A stretch of DNA of 43,116 bases from a bacterium UBP11_UBA4055 (GCA_002382735.1 DFZN01000002.1:15420-58535); one strand, 5' to 3'; numbered from the stretch's first letter, positions 23,093 to 32,646 are shown. The notes: generated by a model from the letters alone, not told the origin. Translations and numbers: made by a program.

Positions 23093-24190
23093 TTATCTGA
23101 AATACTCTTTTACCTGATCAATTACAAAATCCGTCTGCTCAGCTGTCATTTCCGGGAATAAAGGCAGCGACATAACCTCTTCAGATATCTTCTCAGATCT
23201 TGGAAGATCGCCCGCATTGTATCCGAGCTCTTTGAAAGCGGGCTGCATGTGAAGAGGTATCGGATAATGTATCCCGGTTGAAACTTCATGTTCTTCAAGG
23301 AATTTGATCAGATCTTTTCTGTACGGCGTTCTTACTACGCACAGATGACAGACCGATCTTACAAAAGACTCTTCATCAATAAAAGTGACACGGTCTTCCA
23401 GAGCGTTTTTGTATTTTTTTACTATCTTTCGTCTCTTTTCATTCCATTCTGACAGGTGTTTCATTTTTATATTAAGGATCGCGGCCTGCAGGTTATCCAT
23501 CCTCGCGTTAGTACCGGAGATCAGATGTTCGTACTTTGTAATTCTCCCGTGATCTGAAAGCATTTTAATTTTTTTAAAAAGTTCTTCGTCATTCGTAACG
23601 ACAGCCCCCGCGTCTCCGAAAGCTCCCATGTTCTTACCGGGATAGAAACTGAAAGATGTCACTTTTGCGTAGCTGCCGACGGTTTTTTTCTTGTATTCCG
23701 CAAGATGCGACTGGGCGGCATCCTGAATAACTGTAATGTTCTTATCCGCAACGGCTTCGAGTACCGCATCATGATCTGCCGGCTGACCGTAAAGATCGAC
23801 TATTATGACCGCTTTCGTTCGCCCGGTCAAAGCCTTTCTCACCTCGTTCGCATCTATCAGTGCTGTGCCGTCGTGACAATCGGCGAATACAGGTTTTGCA
23901 CCGCAGTTAACTATGGCCTCAGCGGTCGCGATAAATGTATGTGACGGACATACCACTTCGTCTCCGGGACCGATATTTAAAGATCTCAGGATCAGTTCAA
24001 GGGAAGCTGTTCCGTTCGATGTCCCGGCACAAAATCCTGCTCCGCACATTTCTGCCCAGTTCTTCTCGAACTGCTCCAGCTCCTTCCCTTTTATGAAAGC
24101 TGTCCGGTTAACCACATTGCTTATCGCGTTATCGATCTCGTCTTTTATTGAAAGATAATTGGCTTTAAGATCAACAAAAGGTATTTTCAT
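23093..24190 (-). CDS. DegT/DnrJ/EryC1/StrS family sugar aminotransferase
   Basis: A 365-residue PLP enzyme that aminates nucleotide-linked keto-sugars. GDEVVCPSHTFIATAEAI, the cofactor Asp in IQDAAQSHLAEY and the Schiff-base lysine K186 in SFYPGKNMGAFGDAG are present, as is the RMDNLQAAIL region. The start is ATG 24190 with GGGGG 5 bases upstream; the GTG at 24196 is within that site. It heads the minus-strand operon and faces the U32 gene across a 109-base gap. Confidence 0.9.
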   Translation of the reverse strand: MKIPFVDLKANYLSIKDEIDNAISNVVNRTAFIKGKELEQFEKNWAEMCGAGFCAGTSNGTASLELILRSLNIGPGDEVVCPSHTFIATAEAIVNCGAKPVFADCHDGTALIDANEVRKALTGRTKAVIIVDLYGQPADHDAVLEAVADKNITVIQDAAQSHLAEYKKKTVGSYAKVTSFSFYPGKNMGAFGDAGAVVTNDEELFKKIKMLSDHGRITKYEHLISGTNARMDNLQAAILNIKMKHLSEWNEKRRKIVKKYKNALEDRVTFIDEESFVRSVCHLCVVRTPYRKDLIKFLEEHEVSTGIHYPIPLHMQPAFKELGYNAGDLPRSEKISEEVMSLPLFPEMTAEQTDFVIDQVKEYFR

Positions 24191-24299
24191 CGGCACCCCC
24201 GTTTGTCAAATTATCCTGTAATGTATTTTATTAATTCGTTTTTATCAAACTTTATATTTAGAAATTGCTTTTTCCTTATTATAGAATTACAATTCAGTC

Positions 24300-26147
24300 A
24301 TGGACAGGAAGTCGGATAAAATACCCCTTGAACTGTTGTCGCCGGCAAAAGATATGCAGTCAGGTATGTTAGCGGTAATGTCAGGAGCTGACGCCGTTTA
24401 TATCGGCGGACCCGGTTTCTCTGCCCGCAAAGCTGCAGGTAACTCGTGGGACGACATCGGGAAGCTTTGTTCATTTGCCCGTCAGTTCTATGCAAAAGTA
24501 TATGTCGCGATCAATACGATATTCTATGACGGAGAAGAAAGTCAAGTGCAGGATTCGCTAAACAAAGCTTATCACTCCGGTGCCGACGCTGTAATAATTC
24601 AGGATATGGGAATACTGAAGCTCGATCTTCCGCCGATCGATATTATTGCTTCGACTCAATGCAATAATGTAGATCTTGAGCACATAGGCTTTTTGCGGGA
24701 TTCCGGTTTCACGCGTGTCATCCTTGCCCGCGAGCTCAGCCTTGAAGAGATACGAAAGATCCACGAAGAAATCCCCGATATTGAGCTCGAAGCTTTCGTT
24801 CACGGCGCCCTGTGTGTATCATATTCGGGAAGGTGTTATTTCTCACAATTTCTCTCGGGAAGGAGCGCGAACAGGGGAGAGTGCATGCAGGTCTGCAGAC
24901 TTCCTTTCGATCTTGTTGGTTCAGATGGAAACGCGATACAAAAGAATAAATATCTGCTTTCAACAAAAGATCTGTCCATGTCAGGACATTTGCAGGATAT
25001 GATCGATGCCGGTGTGACTTCTTTCAAGATAGAAGGAAGGCTGAAAGACGCCTCTTATATCGGCAATGTAACCGCAAAATATTCGAAGGAGCTTGACCGC
25101 ATCGTTGCAGACAGCAAAGGAAGATACTGCAGGTCGTCTTCTGGCAAAGCAGATTTAGATTATGAGCCGGATCCGGATAAATCCTTCAACAGAGGTTTTA
25201 CACAATATTTTTATTATGGAAGAAAAGAGTCAGTGATATCAGATAACGGTCAGCGTTCACTTGGAGAATTTATAGGTAAGGTCAGGGATTTAAAAAAAAA
25301 TCATTTCACTCTTGACCGTCCACACGATCTTAAAAATGGTGAGGGTATCTGCTGGTCCGGCAGGAATGGGGAAGCCGACGGGGTAAATATCAATTCTGTT
25401 GACGGTGAAAAAATATTCCCTTTCAAAAAACTGCCTCATTCCATAGGAACGGATATTTTCAGGAACGAAAATCCCTTATTCGAAAAGGCAGTGTTATCAG
25501 GCGCTGAAAGGCGTGTTGGTGTAAAGTTAAATATATCGGAGACAGAAGGATTTTTTATCATAAGTGCATCGGATGAGGACGGAAATATTGCAAAGTTGAA
25601 TTTCCCTCATGAACGAACAAAAGCTAAAGATACTGCGATTTCTGAAGAAAACATCAGGAAGCAAATGTCTAAAACAGGCGGTACGATATTTAATATTCTC
25701 AAAATTGATATCGTATCGGGTCAGGATTTTTTCATTCCCGTATCTACTATTAACGGGTGGAGAAGAGAAATTCTGGAGACCTTATTGGAAGTAAGGCTAA
25801 AGAACTACATTCGCCGGCCAAAGCTTCGGCATGAAAAAACAATTGTTTGTCCTACAACGAAAATTGACCGGTCTTACAATGTCTCAAATCAGTTTTCTGA
25901 GGGGTTTTACAAAGATTGCGGTGCAGAAATTGTCGAAAAAGCTTATGAAATATCGGACAAGAAGTATGTCAGAGTTCTTATGACATCCAAACATTGTCTG
26001 AAACACTGTCTCGGTTCATGCTCAAAATACGGAGGAACGGTAAAGGTGATCGAACCTCTTTATCTTGTTCTCATGGATCGTAAGTATATCCTTGATTTTG
26101 ATTGTAAGAACTGTGTAATGAAAATCGTAATACCGGATAATCAATAA
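24300..26147 (+). CDS. Peptidase U32 family protein, RlhA (YdcP)-like
   Basis: A 615-residue protein with the U32 barrel (LLSPAKDMQSGMLAVMSGAD) and the U32 signature EAFVHGALCVSYSGRC. Cysteines C172, C179, C195 and C199 are placed like the [4Fe-4S] ligands described for this family, and a DUF3656-like second half follows. Despite the name, members act in RNA hydroxylation (RlhA on 23S rRNA, TrhP on tRNA) or ubiquinone hydroxylation; length and domain order favour RlhA. Near the end CLKHCLGSCSKYGG adds another cysteine cluster. No clear ribosome site precedes the ATG. The 109-base gap upstream must hold promoters for both directions. Confidence 0.85.
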   Translation: MDRKSDKIPLELLSPAKDMQSGMLAVMSGADAVYIGGPGFSARKAAGNSWDDIGKLCSFARQFYAKVYVAINTIFYDGEESQVQDSLNKAYHSGADAVIIQDMGILKLDLPPIDIIASTQCNNVDLEHIGFLRDSGFTRVILARELSLEEIRKIHEEIPDIELEAFVHGALCVSYSGRCYFSQFLSGRSANRGECMQVCRLPFDLVGSDGNAIQKNKYLLSTKDLSMSGHLQDMIDAGVTSFKIEGRLKDASYIGNVTAKYSKELDRIVADSKGRYCRSSSGKADLDYEPDPDKSFNRGFTQYFYYGRKESVISDNGQRSLGEFIGKVRDLKKNHFTLDRPHDLKNGEGICWSGRNGEADGVNINSVDGEKIFPFKKLPHSIGTDIFRNENPLFEKAVLSGAERRVGVKLNISETEGFFIISASDEDGNIAKLNFPHERTKAKDTAISEENIRKQMSKTGGTIFNILKIDIVSGQDFFIPVSTINGWRREILETLLEVRLKNYIRRPKLRHEKTIVCPTTKIDRSYNVSNQFSEGFYKDCGAEIVEKAYEISDKKYVRVLMTSKHCLKHCLGSCSKYGGTVKVIEPLYLVLMDRKYILDFDCKNCVMKIVIPDNQ

Positions 26148-26229
26148 AAATTCTTTTACTTTTTGTATAGAAATCAATGTTGATATTATTTATATTTAGG
26201 GCATGGGTCTAAAGCATGGATAAATAATT

Positions 26230-27933
26230 ATGAAAAAGATAAGCGCAGATTTTGTAAGGGATCAGATAATAGGCAATGATTCAGTATATGAGACTCCCTT
26301 CGGGAAAAGGAACCTGTTCTATGCCGACTATACAGCTTCAGGGAGGAACCTGAAATTCATTGAAGACAAACTTCAGAATATTGAAAAATCATACGCTAAT
26401 ACTCATACTTCCGATGATTACTCGGGTGAATACCTGACATCACTTCTTCACGGTGCAGAAAAAAAAATAAAGGAACTTGTTAATTCTGACGAGAATTATA
26501 AGATCATCTCGGTCGGATCGGGATCGACAGGCGCTCTGAAGAGGCTTCAGGAAATTCTGGGGATATATATACCTCCCCACACAAAAGAGAGAATGTTTTC
26601 CTCAATAAAGAGTCTTGGTTGTGAGTCATGCAGCATCCTTGAAAAGATAAAGATCGACAGACCGGTCGTTTTCATTGGTCCGTACGAACACCACACTAAC
26701 GAACTGATGTGGAGAGAGTCTTTCGCGGACATAGTGGTTATCGAACTGAACGATGAAGGTGAAATTGACAAGGAAATGCTTAATCGGGAGCTGAAAAAAG
26801 AAAAATATAAAGATAAAGTGAAATACTGTTCTTTCTCTGCCGGCTCGAATATTACAGGTATTATCACCGATATATATGAACTTGCAAAAATAGCTCATCG
26901 GAACGGCGCATACATTTTCTTTGATTTTGCAGCCGTCGCGCCTTATACTGAGATCAATGTAAGGAAAGATGAAATAAGTTATTTTGATGCGATATTCTTC
27001 TCACCGCACAAATTTCTCGGAGGTCCGGGAAGCGCCGGAGTGCTCATCTTCAATAAAGAACTGTACCGTTCCGATCTTCCACCTACGACCGCAGGCGGCG
27101 GTACCGTTGACTTCGTCGGTTTTACGGACCAGGATTATTCCAAAGATATTGAAACAAGAGAAAAGGCAGGTACTCCACCTATTCTTCAGACAATAAAAAC
27201 AGCTTTTGCAATGGAGCTGAAAAGCAGGATGGGTACCAAAGTGATCGAAAAACTGGAGGATAGAAATAAGAAACTTTTCTTCGATCATTTCAGGAACAGC
27301 GACAAAGTCGAGATAATGGGGAATAAAGATCCGCATAAAAGAATTGCGATAGTGTCCTTCAATATAAGGCATCTTGACAAATACCTTCATCCAAGATTAG
27401 TGGCAAGGCTTTTAAGCGACCTTTTCGGAATTCAGTCAAGGGCAGGCTGTTCATGTGCGGGACCCTACGGTCACAGACTGCTGCATATTTCAAATGAAAT
27501 GTCTCTGAAATACAGGAAAGTCGTCGTGGATGAAGGGATCACAGGTGTAAAACCGGGCTGGGTCAGAGTTAATCTTCACTGGATATTCAAAGAAAATGAT
27601 GTTAAGTTCATAATAGATGCCATTGAATTCATAGCGGAATATGGGGAAAGATTCCTTAAAATGTACGGTTTTGATCCAGTTACTTCAGAATGGAGGCATA
27701 TTGAACATAAAAACAAGTTCCGCGAATTCAGTATAGACGACGATTTTGATACAGGAAGAATATCGCTTAATGATATTGAGACATTCAGAAAAGATTATAT
27801 GAGCATAGCAAATGAGATCGCAAAGAAACTTGATAAACCGTCAAAGAAAGATTTTCTTAAGTATGACAGAAATATCGAGGAACTGAAAAACTTCTATCAT
27901 TGCATCGAGTTAAGACGGAGAGACAATGAATAA
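26230..27933 (+). CDS. Class V aminotransferase-fold PLP protein (cysteine desulfurase-like)
   Basis: A 567-residue fold type I PLP enzyme. Cofactor positions are clear: VGSGSTGALKR (95-105), EHHTNEL (154-160), D232 in FFDFAAVAPY and the lysine K261 in FSPHKFLGGPGSAG. In place of the SufS catalytic-Cys loop it has RAGCSCAGPYG (C407, C409). It is about 150 residues longer than SufS or NifS, with a charged helical tail after residue 460. The reaction may be cysteine desulfuration or something related; no scaffold or Fe-S gene is adjacent. The TPR gene starts inside its last codons. Confidence 0.8.
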   Translation: MKKISADFVRDQIIGNDSVYETPFGKRNLFYADYTASGRNLKFIEDKLQNIEKSYANTHTSDDYSGEYLTSLLHGAEKKIKELVNSDENYKIISVGSGSTGALKRLQEILGIYIPPHTKERMFSSIKSLGCESCSILEKIKIDRPVVFIGPYEHHTNELMWRESFADIVVIELNDEGEIDKEMLNRELKKEKYKDKVKYCSFSAGSNITGIITDIYELAKIAHRNGAYIFFDFAAVAPYTEINVRKDEISYFDAIFFSPHKFLGGPGSAGVLIFNKELYRSDLPPTTAGGGTVDFVGFTDQDYSKDIETREKAGTPPILQTIKTAFAMELKSRMGTKVIEKLEDRNKKLFFDHFRNSDKVEIMGNKDPHKRIAIVSFNIRHLDKYLHPRLVARLLSDLFGIQSRAGCSCAGPYGHRLLHISNEMSLKYRKVVVDEGITGVKPGWVRVNLHWIFKENDVKFIIDAIEFIAEYGERFLKMYGFDPVTSEWRHIEHKNKFREFSIDDDFDTGRISLNDIETFRKDYMSIANEIAKKLDKPSKKDFLKYDRNIEELKNFYHCIELRRRDNE

Positions 27934-28627
27934 ATACTGTGTTTTGATCTTAATGTTGATCGCCGCTGCCGTCAATGCTGATAATTTCTTCGCCGACGGA
28001 ATCGAGGCATATCAGAAAGGTATGGTGATACAGGCGATATCTCATTTTGAGAAATCGGTGAAAAAGAATCCCAGGTTCGCAGAGGGGTATTATAATCTCG
28101 GTGTATGCCATGTGAAGCTGGGTGATTATGATAAGGCGATCATTTATTACAACCGGGCTATTGCCGTCAAGAAGGATTATCACGAGGCTTATCTCAACAA
28201 AGCCATAGCTTACCGGAGAAAAGGCTACTATAACCAGGCGGTTGAATCTTATCTGAAGGTCGTTGAACTCGATCCCGGATCGTCGGCGGCATATAAAGGA
28301 CTTGGAGGAGTTTATCACATCCTGAAAGAATACGATGAAGCTCTTGCATATTACAGAAAGGCTCTTGAACTTGACCCGAATTCCGCCGACATTAACAACA
28401 ATATCGGAGCATCTTTATATGCGAAAGGTTTCATTGAACTGGCGTTAAATCACTATTTGAAAGCGGTTGACCTTGATAAGAATCACGCAGATGCATATTA
28501 CAACATCGGGATCGTTTATGAAACAATGAAACAGAGAGATAAAAATCTTTTCTATACGAAGAAAGCTGCAAGGCTGGGTCATAAAGAAGCTCAGCATTAT
28601 CTGAACAGGAAAAAGATCAAATGGTAG
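27926..28627 (+). CDS. Exported TPR-repeat protein
   Basis: A 233-residue protein with an N-terminal signal (MNKYCVLILMLIAAAVNA) and then about five tandem tetratricopeptide repeats, seen as repeating A.YN.G....L..Y..A...Y..A patterns (for example YYNLGVCHVKLGDYDKAIIY). TPR arrays bind peptides or proteins; no catalytic motif is present. GGAGAG lies before the ATG, and both ends overlap the flanking genes, so it belongs to a tightly coupled group. Its partner is not evident. Confidence 0.88.
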   Translation: MNKYCVLILMLIAAAVNADNFFADGIEAYQKGMVIQAISHFEKSVKKNPRFAEGYYNLGVCHVKLGDYDKAIIYYNRAIAVKKDYHEAYLNKAIAYRRKGYYNQAVESYLKVVELDPGSSAAYKGLGGVYHILKEYDEALAYYRKALELDPNSADINNNIGASLYAKGFIELALNHYLKAVDLDKNHADAYYNIGIVYETMKQRDKNLFYTKKAARLGHKEAQHYLNRKKIKW

Positions 28628-29412
28628 CCCTTTCGAAAATAATTCAGATATCGGTTAAGGCGGCACGCGAAGCCGGAGAAGTGATAAAAGCATCCGAACC
28701 TTCAAAAATTACGATAAAATCACATTCAGATTACTTAACAGAAACAGATATTAAATGTCAAAATATAATAAAAGAAATCATTTTGCAGGAATTTCCCGGC
28801 CATAACTTTCTCGCCGAGGAGGACGGAGGCCGCTTTGAGCCTAAAAACGATCTGTGGATAATCGACCCGCTCGACGGAACGACCAATTTTATACACGGAC
28901 TTAAGCACAGCGCCGTTTCTATAGGTTTTTACTCAAAAGGGGATATTCAGACAGGTGTAATTTATGATCCTTACTCAGATGAACTGTTTCACGCAGTAAA
29001 GGGAGGAGGATCGTTTTTGAACGGCAGTAAAATACACATATCTTCCTGCAGAGAGATAAAGCAGTGCCTTATAGCGACAGGTATGCCGTTCAGAAGACTC
29101 TGTAAGAGAGAGAAATATTTCGCCTGTCTGTCGGAAATACTCGCCTCATCTTCCGGAATACGCAGAATGGGAAGCGCGGCACTTGATCTTGCCTATGTAG
29201 CGGCGGGACGGTTCGACGGATTCTTTGAAGGGTGGCTGTCACCTTGGGATCTTGCCGCAGGAGTAGTAATTGCAAAAGAAGCGGGAGCAGAAGTAAGCGA
29301 CTTTAAGGGTGAAAGTGAATATCTTAACAACGGCTGCATCGTATGCTCAGGTCAGGCCATTTTCGGGGATATGTTTAAAATAATCAATAAATATTTAAAG
29401 GATGAGCAGTAA
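28621..29412 (+). CDS. suhB: Inositol monophosphatase family protein (SuhB-like)
   Basis: A 263-residue Mg-dependent phosphatase. The metal sites are in order: EEDGG (about 66-70), DPLDGTTNFIHG (about 82-93) and the late WDLAAGVVIAKEAGA. It would dephosphorylate inositol phosphates or a related sugar phosphate; SuhB also has a transcription antitermination role in E. coli, not implied here. It overlaps the TPR gene by 7 bases, and the methyltransferase starts on its stop codon (TAATG). Confidence 0.9.
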   Translation: MVALSKIIQISVKAAREAGEVIKASEPSKITIKSHSDYLTETDIKCQNIIKEIILQEFPGHNFLAEEDGGRFEPKNDLWIIDPLDGTTNFIHGLKHSAVSIGFYSKGDIQTGVIYDPYSDELFHAVKGGGSFLNGSKIHISSCREIKQCLIATGMPFRRLCKREKYFACLSEILASSSGIRRMGSAALDLAYVAAGRFDGFFEGWLSPWDLAAGVVIAKEAGAEVSDFKGESEYLNNGCIVCSGQAIFGDMFKIINKYLKDEQ

Positions 29413-30149
29413 TGTTTGACAGAATTGCGAAGTATTACGATCTTATAATGAGCCCTTTTGATTATCAGGAACTTGTTGACTGCCTCGACGATCTGATCTT
29501 GACATCAGGAGGGAAAAGGACAAATATACTGGATGCAGGCTGCGGAACCTCCGAAGAGCTTGTTTATTTCAGACAGCTCGGTTACGAAGTGTCAGGATTC
29601 GACATGAGCCGTGAGATGGTAAATATTTCCGGGAAAAAATTACCCGGGAGCACTTTCAACATGGGAAATATGAAAAATTTCAGATCAGCCAAAAAATATG
29701 ATAATCTGATATCAGTCTTTGACACGGTGAATTACCTTAAGAAACCTCAGGATCTATCATCATTTTTTCGGTGCTCAAATAAAGCTCTCAATGAAGACGG
29801 ACTGCTCCTGTTTGATTTTAACTCGATCTACGGTCTTGTGAATGAGTGGGAAGGGGTTAAGATCGAGGAAACAGAAGATTTTTTTATTTCCTATGATTCC
29901 GAATTCGATATGGATACTCTTATTCTGGAGTGCAAAATGAAGTTCTTTATAAGAGAGAAGGACGGAAGGTTCATTACTTTCGATGAAACTCATCATGAAA
30001 GAGGTTATTCTCCGACAGAGATAAAAGAACTGCTAAAACAAAACGGTTTTAAATTAGTAAAACTACTTCCGTTCCTGAGCAGAAAGCAGACACGGAACAA
30101 GAAACTTGACAGGTATCAGGCGGTAGCTGTTAAAATAAACGAGGTGTGA
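29412..30149 (+). CDS. Class I SAM-dependent methyltransferase
   Basis: A 245-residue Rossmann-fold methyltransferase. SAM motif I is ILDAGCGTSEELVYF; GFDMSREMV is the acidic motif II and SVFDTVNYL the post-II strand. The beginning (MFDRIAKYYDLIMSPFDY) and the YSPTEIKELLKQNGFK segment are common in small-molecule methyltransferases. The substrate is unknown. AAAGGATGAG precedes the start, which shares a base with the suhB stop. Confidence 0.88.
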   Translation: MFDRIAKYYDLIMSPFDYQELVDCLDDLILTSGGKRTNILDAGCGTSEELVYFRQLGYEVSGFDMSREMVNISGKKLPGSTFNMGNMKNFRSAKKYDNLISVFDTVNYLKKPQDLSSFFRCSNKALNEDGLLLFDFNSIYGLVNEWEGVKIEETEDFFISYDSEFDMDTLILECKMKFFIREKDGRFITFDETHHERGYSPTEIKELLKQNGFKLVKLLPFLSRKQTRNKKLDRYQAVAVKINEV

Positions 30150-30150
30150 A

Positions 30151-30717
30151 TTGAATATTGAAATTCTGAAGTACATACTGCCCCCGCTGATAGGAGCGGT
30201 GATCGGGTTGCTAACTAACTATCTCGCAATAAAGATGCTGTTCAGGCCATTCAAGCCTGTGTTTATCTTCGGGCTCAGGCTTCCTTTTACTCCGGGTGTT
30301 ATACCGAAAGAGCACGAAAAGCTTGCCGAGAAGATCGGGAACACAGTGGGAGATCACCTTCTGACGAATGACTCTCTTCATGAATTATTCAGGAAAGAAT
30401 CTGTAAGAGGGAAGATTTATGACGCTCTTGAAAATATGTACGGTCAGTTCGGAATACTCTCATCGTTCATTACTTCCGATATCAAAAAGATGATCTCGGG
30501 TAAAGTAATTGAAATGATGGATAAAGAGCTTCCCGCAGTACTTGAAGAACTTGACATTAGAGAGACAGTTAAAATAAAAGTCAGAGAATTTTCGCTTGAA
30601 AGACTGGAAGAAATAATCCTGAGTGTTACCAGAACACAGCTCGCCTACATAACTTATTTCGGAGGTGTACTCGGGTTCATTATAGGCTGTTTTCAACTAT
30701 TTGTATATTTAATATAA
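30151..30717 (+). CDS. DUF445 family membrane protein, short form
   Basis: A 188-residue protein with a helix at each end. The first holds the DUF445 hallmark GAVIGLLTNYLAIKMLFRP followed by LPFTPGVIPKEHEKLA. A helical middle follows, then a second membrane helix (GGVLGFIIGCFQLFVYLI). The function of DUF445 is not established. The start is TTG with GAGGTG 4 bases upstream, one base after the previous stop. Confidence 0.85.
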   Translation: MNIEILKYILPPLIGAVIGLLTNYLAIKMLFRPFKPVFIFGLRLPFTPGVIPKEHEKLAEKIGNTVGDHLLTNDSLHELFRKESVRGKIYDALENMYGQFGILSSFITSDIKKMISGKVIEMMDKELPAVLEELDIRETVKIKVREFSLERLEEIILSVTRTQLAYITYFGGVLGFIIGCFQLFVYLI

Positions 30718-30736
30718 AAAGCAGGGATGATAAGTT

Positions 30737-31525
30737 ATGGCTAAAAAAAGCAAAACAAAAAAAAGCAGTAAGAAAAGTAACGGGGGATTCTTTGCCAGCC
30801 TGTTCGATATGTTCACGGCATTAATGATCCTTGTAATTGCAGGTGCTGCGGTATGGTATTTTATGTTCTATGACCATGATAAAAATGCCAAGGCCGGTGA
30901 AAATATTGAGAACCTTAAAGATAAAAAAGTGGTCTCAGCCTCTGAAAAAGAACAGAAATTCGATCCGGCAGCGGACGATGCCGAACAGAACAGAATTGAC
31001 GGAGAGTATTTTGACGGAGAGGATGAAATGACCGCCCAGTTCGAGGATGAATTCGCTTCAAATTTCGAACAGAACAGCACAGGTCTTACTGCGTCCGTAC
31101 CGGTAAGTTTCGCGGTTTCGGTCAAACAGTGGGCGTCAAAATATGAGAGCCTGAAATTCAGGCTGGGTGCCGATCCCGATAAAGACAGAGCTGCGGACAA
31201 TTCACACCTTGTTTGTGCTATATGGAGAAATGCCGCCGCAGAGAATAAGATGAAGTTCAAAGGTTACATGGATTCAAAAGAAATATTGAGGAATACATCA
31301 AAGGTAAGCAAAAACGATATCAGGAACGGAGATCTGGTAGTTTTGAACGACGGAATGTTCGGAATGATAACGGATTTTTCTTCAGCAGACAGTTTTAATG
31401 TGATATATGCGTCGGAATCAAAGAATAAAGTTGTTAAGTCAGACGCGCAGGGATTGAGCTATTACTGGCTTAAACCTGAAAATTTTAAGGGATTTTACAG
31501 GTTAAATAAAGACATACTTAATTGA
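30737..31525 (+). CDS. Membrane-anchored NlpC/P60-fold protein lacking the catalytic residues
   Basis: A 262-residue protein: a Lys/Ser-rich start, one membrane helix (about 25-45), an acidic linker (50-120) and a C-terminal domain from 128 on. That domain follows the NlpC/P60 order: KYESLKFRLGADPDKD (for YRxGG), DNSHLVCAIW (for DCSGLVxxxx), DIRNGDLVVLNDGMFGMITD (for LxPGDLVFF..HVGIY) and NVIYASES (for FIHA). The nucleophile Cys is N155, the first His is M207 and the second is Y224, so peptidase activity is not expected. It probably binds peptidoglycan or a partner on the outer side of the membrane. The call rests on my alignment by eye. Confidence 0.6.
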   Translation: MAKKSKTKKSSKKSNGGFFASLFDMFTALMILVIAGAAVWYFMFYDHDKNAKAGENIENLKDKKVVSASEKEQKFDPAADDAEQNRIDGEYFDGEDEMTAQFEDEFASNFEQNSTGLTASVPVSFAVSVKQWASKYESLKFRLGADPDKDRAADNSHLVCAIWRNAAAENKMKFKGYMDSKEILRNTSKVSKNDIRNGDLVVLNDGMFGMITDFSSADSFNVIYASESKNKVVKSDAQGLSYYWLKPENFKGFYRLNKDILN

Positions 31526-32646
31526 TCAGGAAAAGGATAATATTTGCTGTTTTTGACACGCTTCACCATGAGTACAGGGGTTACAAGGTCGCACACAGCT
31601 TTTTGAAATACGGCTGTGAGGTCAAAGTAATCGGTATTATGTATGAAAATGACGAACTTACAGGCTGGGACGACATAGAGAACGAGAGGATCAGACTTTT
31701 TAAAACTCTGCCGCTGGTTCTAAACATGATGATATTCTGGGTAAAGCTTTTCTTTATTCTTATTTTCGAAAAATGCACAATCCTCTATTCTCACGACATT
31801 TTTCCTCTTCTTCCTGTTTTCTTTGCGTCGAGACTTAAAAGGAAGCCTTATATCTACGATGCTCATGAATTCTGGCACGGGAATTCGCAGATCGAGGGCA
31901 GACCCATAGCTAAAAAATTCTGGATCAGTTATGAGAAGGTCTTAATTAAAGGCGCAAAAAGGATTATCACAGTGTCTGCCCCTATAGCGAGGGAGCTGGA
32001 GCGTATATACGGGCTTGAAGAAGTTCGTGTCTTTACGAACCTGCCATTAAAGAAAGAGATCCCTGCAAACAAAGATATTCTTCACGACACTCTAAGTATC
32101 GATAAGAATAAGAGGATTATTCTTTATCAGGGCCATTTTCTTGTCAACAACGGGCTTGACGGAATTATCAGATCATTCGTTAATGTTGATGAAGGCGCGG
32201 TTCTTGTCCTTATCGGAGACGGATCGGAAAGGTACAGGCTCAAAGACCTTGCCGTCAAGCTCGGAATCGGTCACAGGGTATATTTTGCAGGTCCTTTTCC
32301 TCACAGTGAACTTATCAATTACACAGTCTGCGCTTATATCGGTCTGTGCCTGATAAAGAATTTCGGCAAAAGCTATTACTATTCCGCACCCAATAAAATG
32401 TTCGAACTGATACAGGCCCAAGTTCCACAGATAGCATCCGATTTTCCGGAAATGTCGAGATATGTTAAAGGTTATCTCGTCGGTGAGGTTACAGATCCTG
32501 AGAGTGAGGAAAACATAGCTGAAAAAATAAATGGTCTGCTTAATGATGAAAAGAAATATAACTTATACAAAAGCAATTGTATAAAAGCCGAATCAGAACT
32601 TGTCTGGGAGAATATCGAGGACGAACTGGTGAAAATTGCGGACTAG
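31522..32646 (+). CDS. Glycosyltransferase family 4
   Basis: A 374-residue GT-B enzyme. The C-terminal half has the Rossmann and donor-binding elements LYQGHFLVNNGLDG, LVLIGDGSERYRLKDLA and the GT4 motif SAPNKMFELIQAQVPQI. The N-terminal half includes YIYDAHEFW. It would transfer a sugar from a nucleotide donor to an unknown acceptor. The start TTG overlaps the previous TGA stop (TTGA) and has no strong ribosome site, so it is probably coupled. A promoter and the next operon follow. Confidence 0.88.
   Translation: MIRKRIIFAVFDTLHHEYRGYKVAHSFLKYGCEVKVIGIMYENDELTGWDDIENERIRLFKTLPLVLNMMIFWVKLFFILIFEKCTILYSHDIFPLLPVFFASRLKRKPYIYDAHEFWHGNSQIEGRPIAKKFWISYEKVLIKGAKRIITVSAPIARELERIYGLEEVRVFTNLPLKKEIPANKDILHDTLSIDKNKRIILYQGHFLVNNGLDGIIRSFVNVDEGAVLVLIGDGSERYRLKDLAVKLGIGHRVYFAGPFPHSELINYTVCAYIGLCLIKNFGKSYYYSAPNKMFELIQAQVPQIASDFPEMSRYVKGYLVGEVTDPESEENIAEKINGLLNDEKKYNLYKSNCIKAESELVWENIEDELVKIAD

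Noticed and set aside
24191..24299. Promoters in the divergent gap between the sugar aminotransferase and the U32 gene
   Set aside because: The gap must hold both promoters, but no hexamer pair stood out enough to place either one.
26148..26229. Possible promoter before the class V aminotransferase
   Set aside because: Several AT-rich hexamers exist, but none pairs a good -35 with a good -10 at 16-18 bases; I could not support one.
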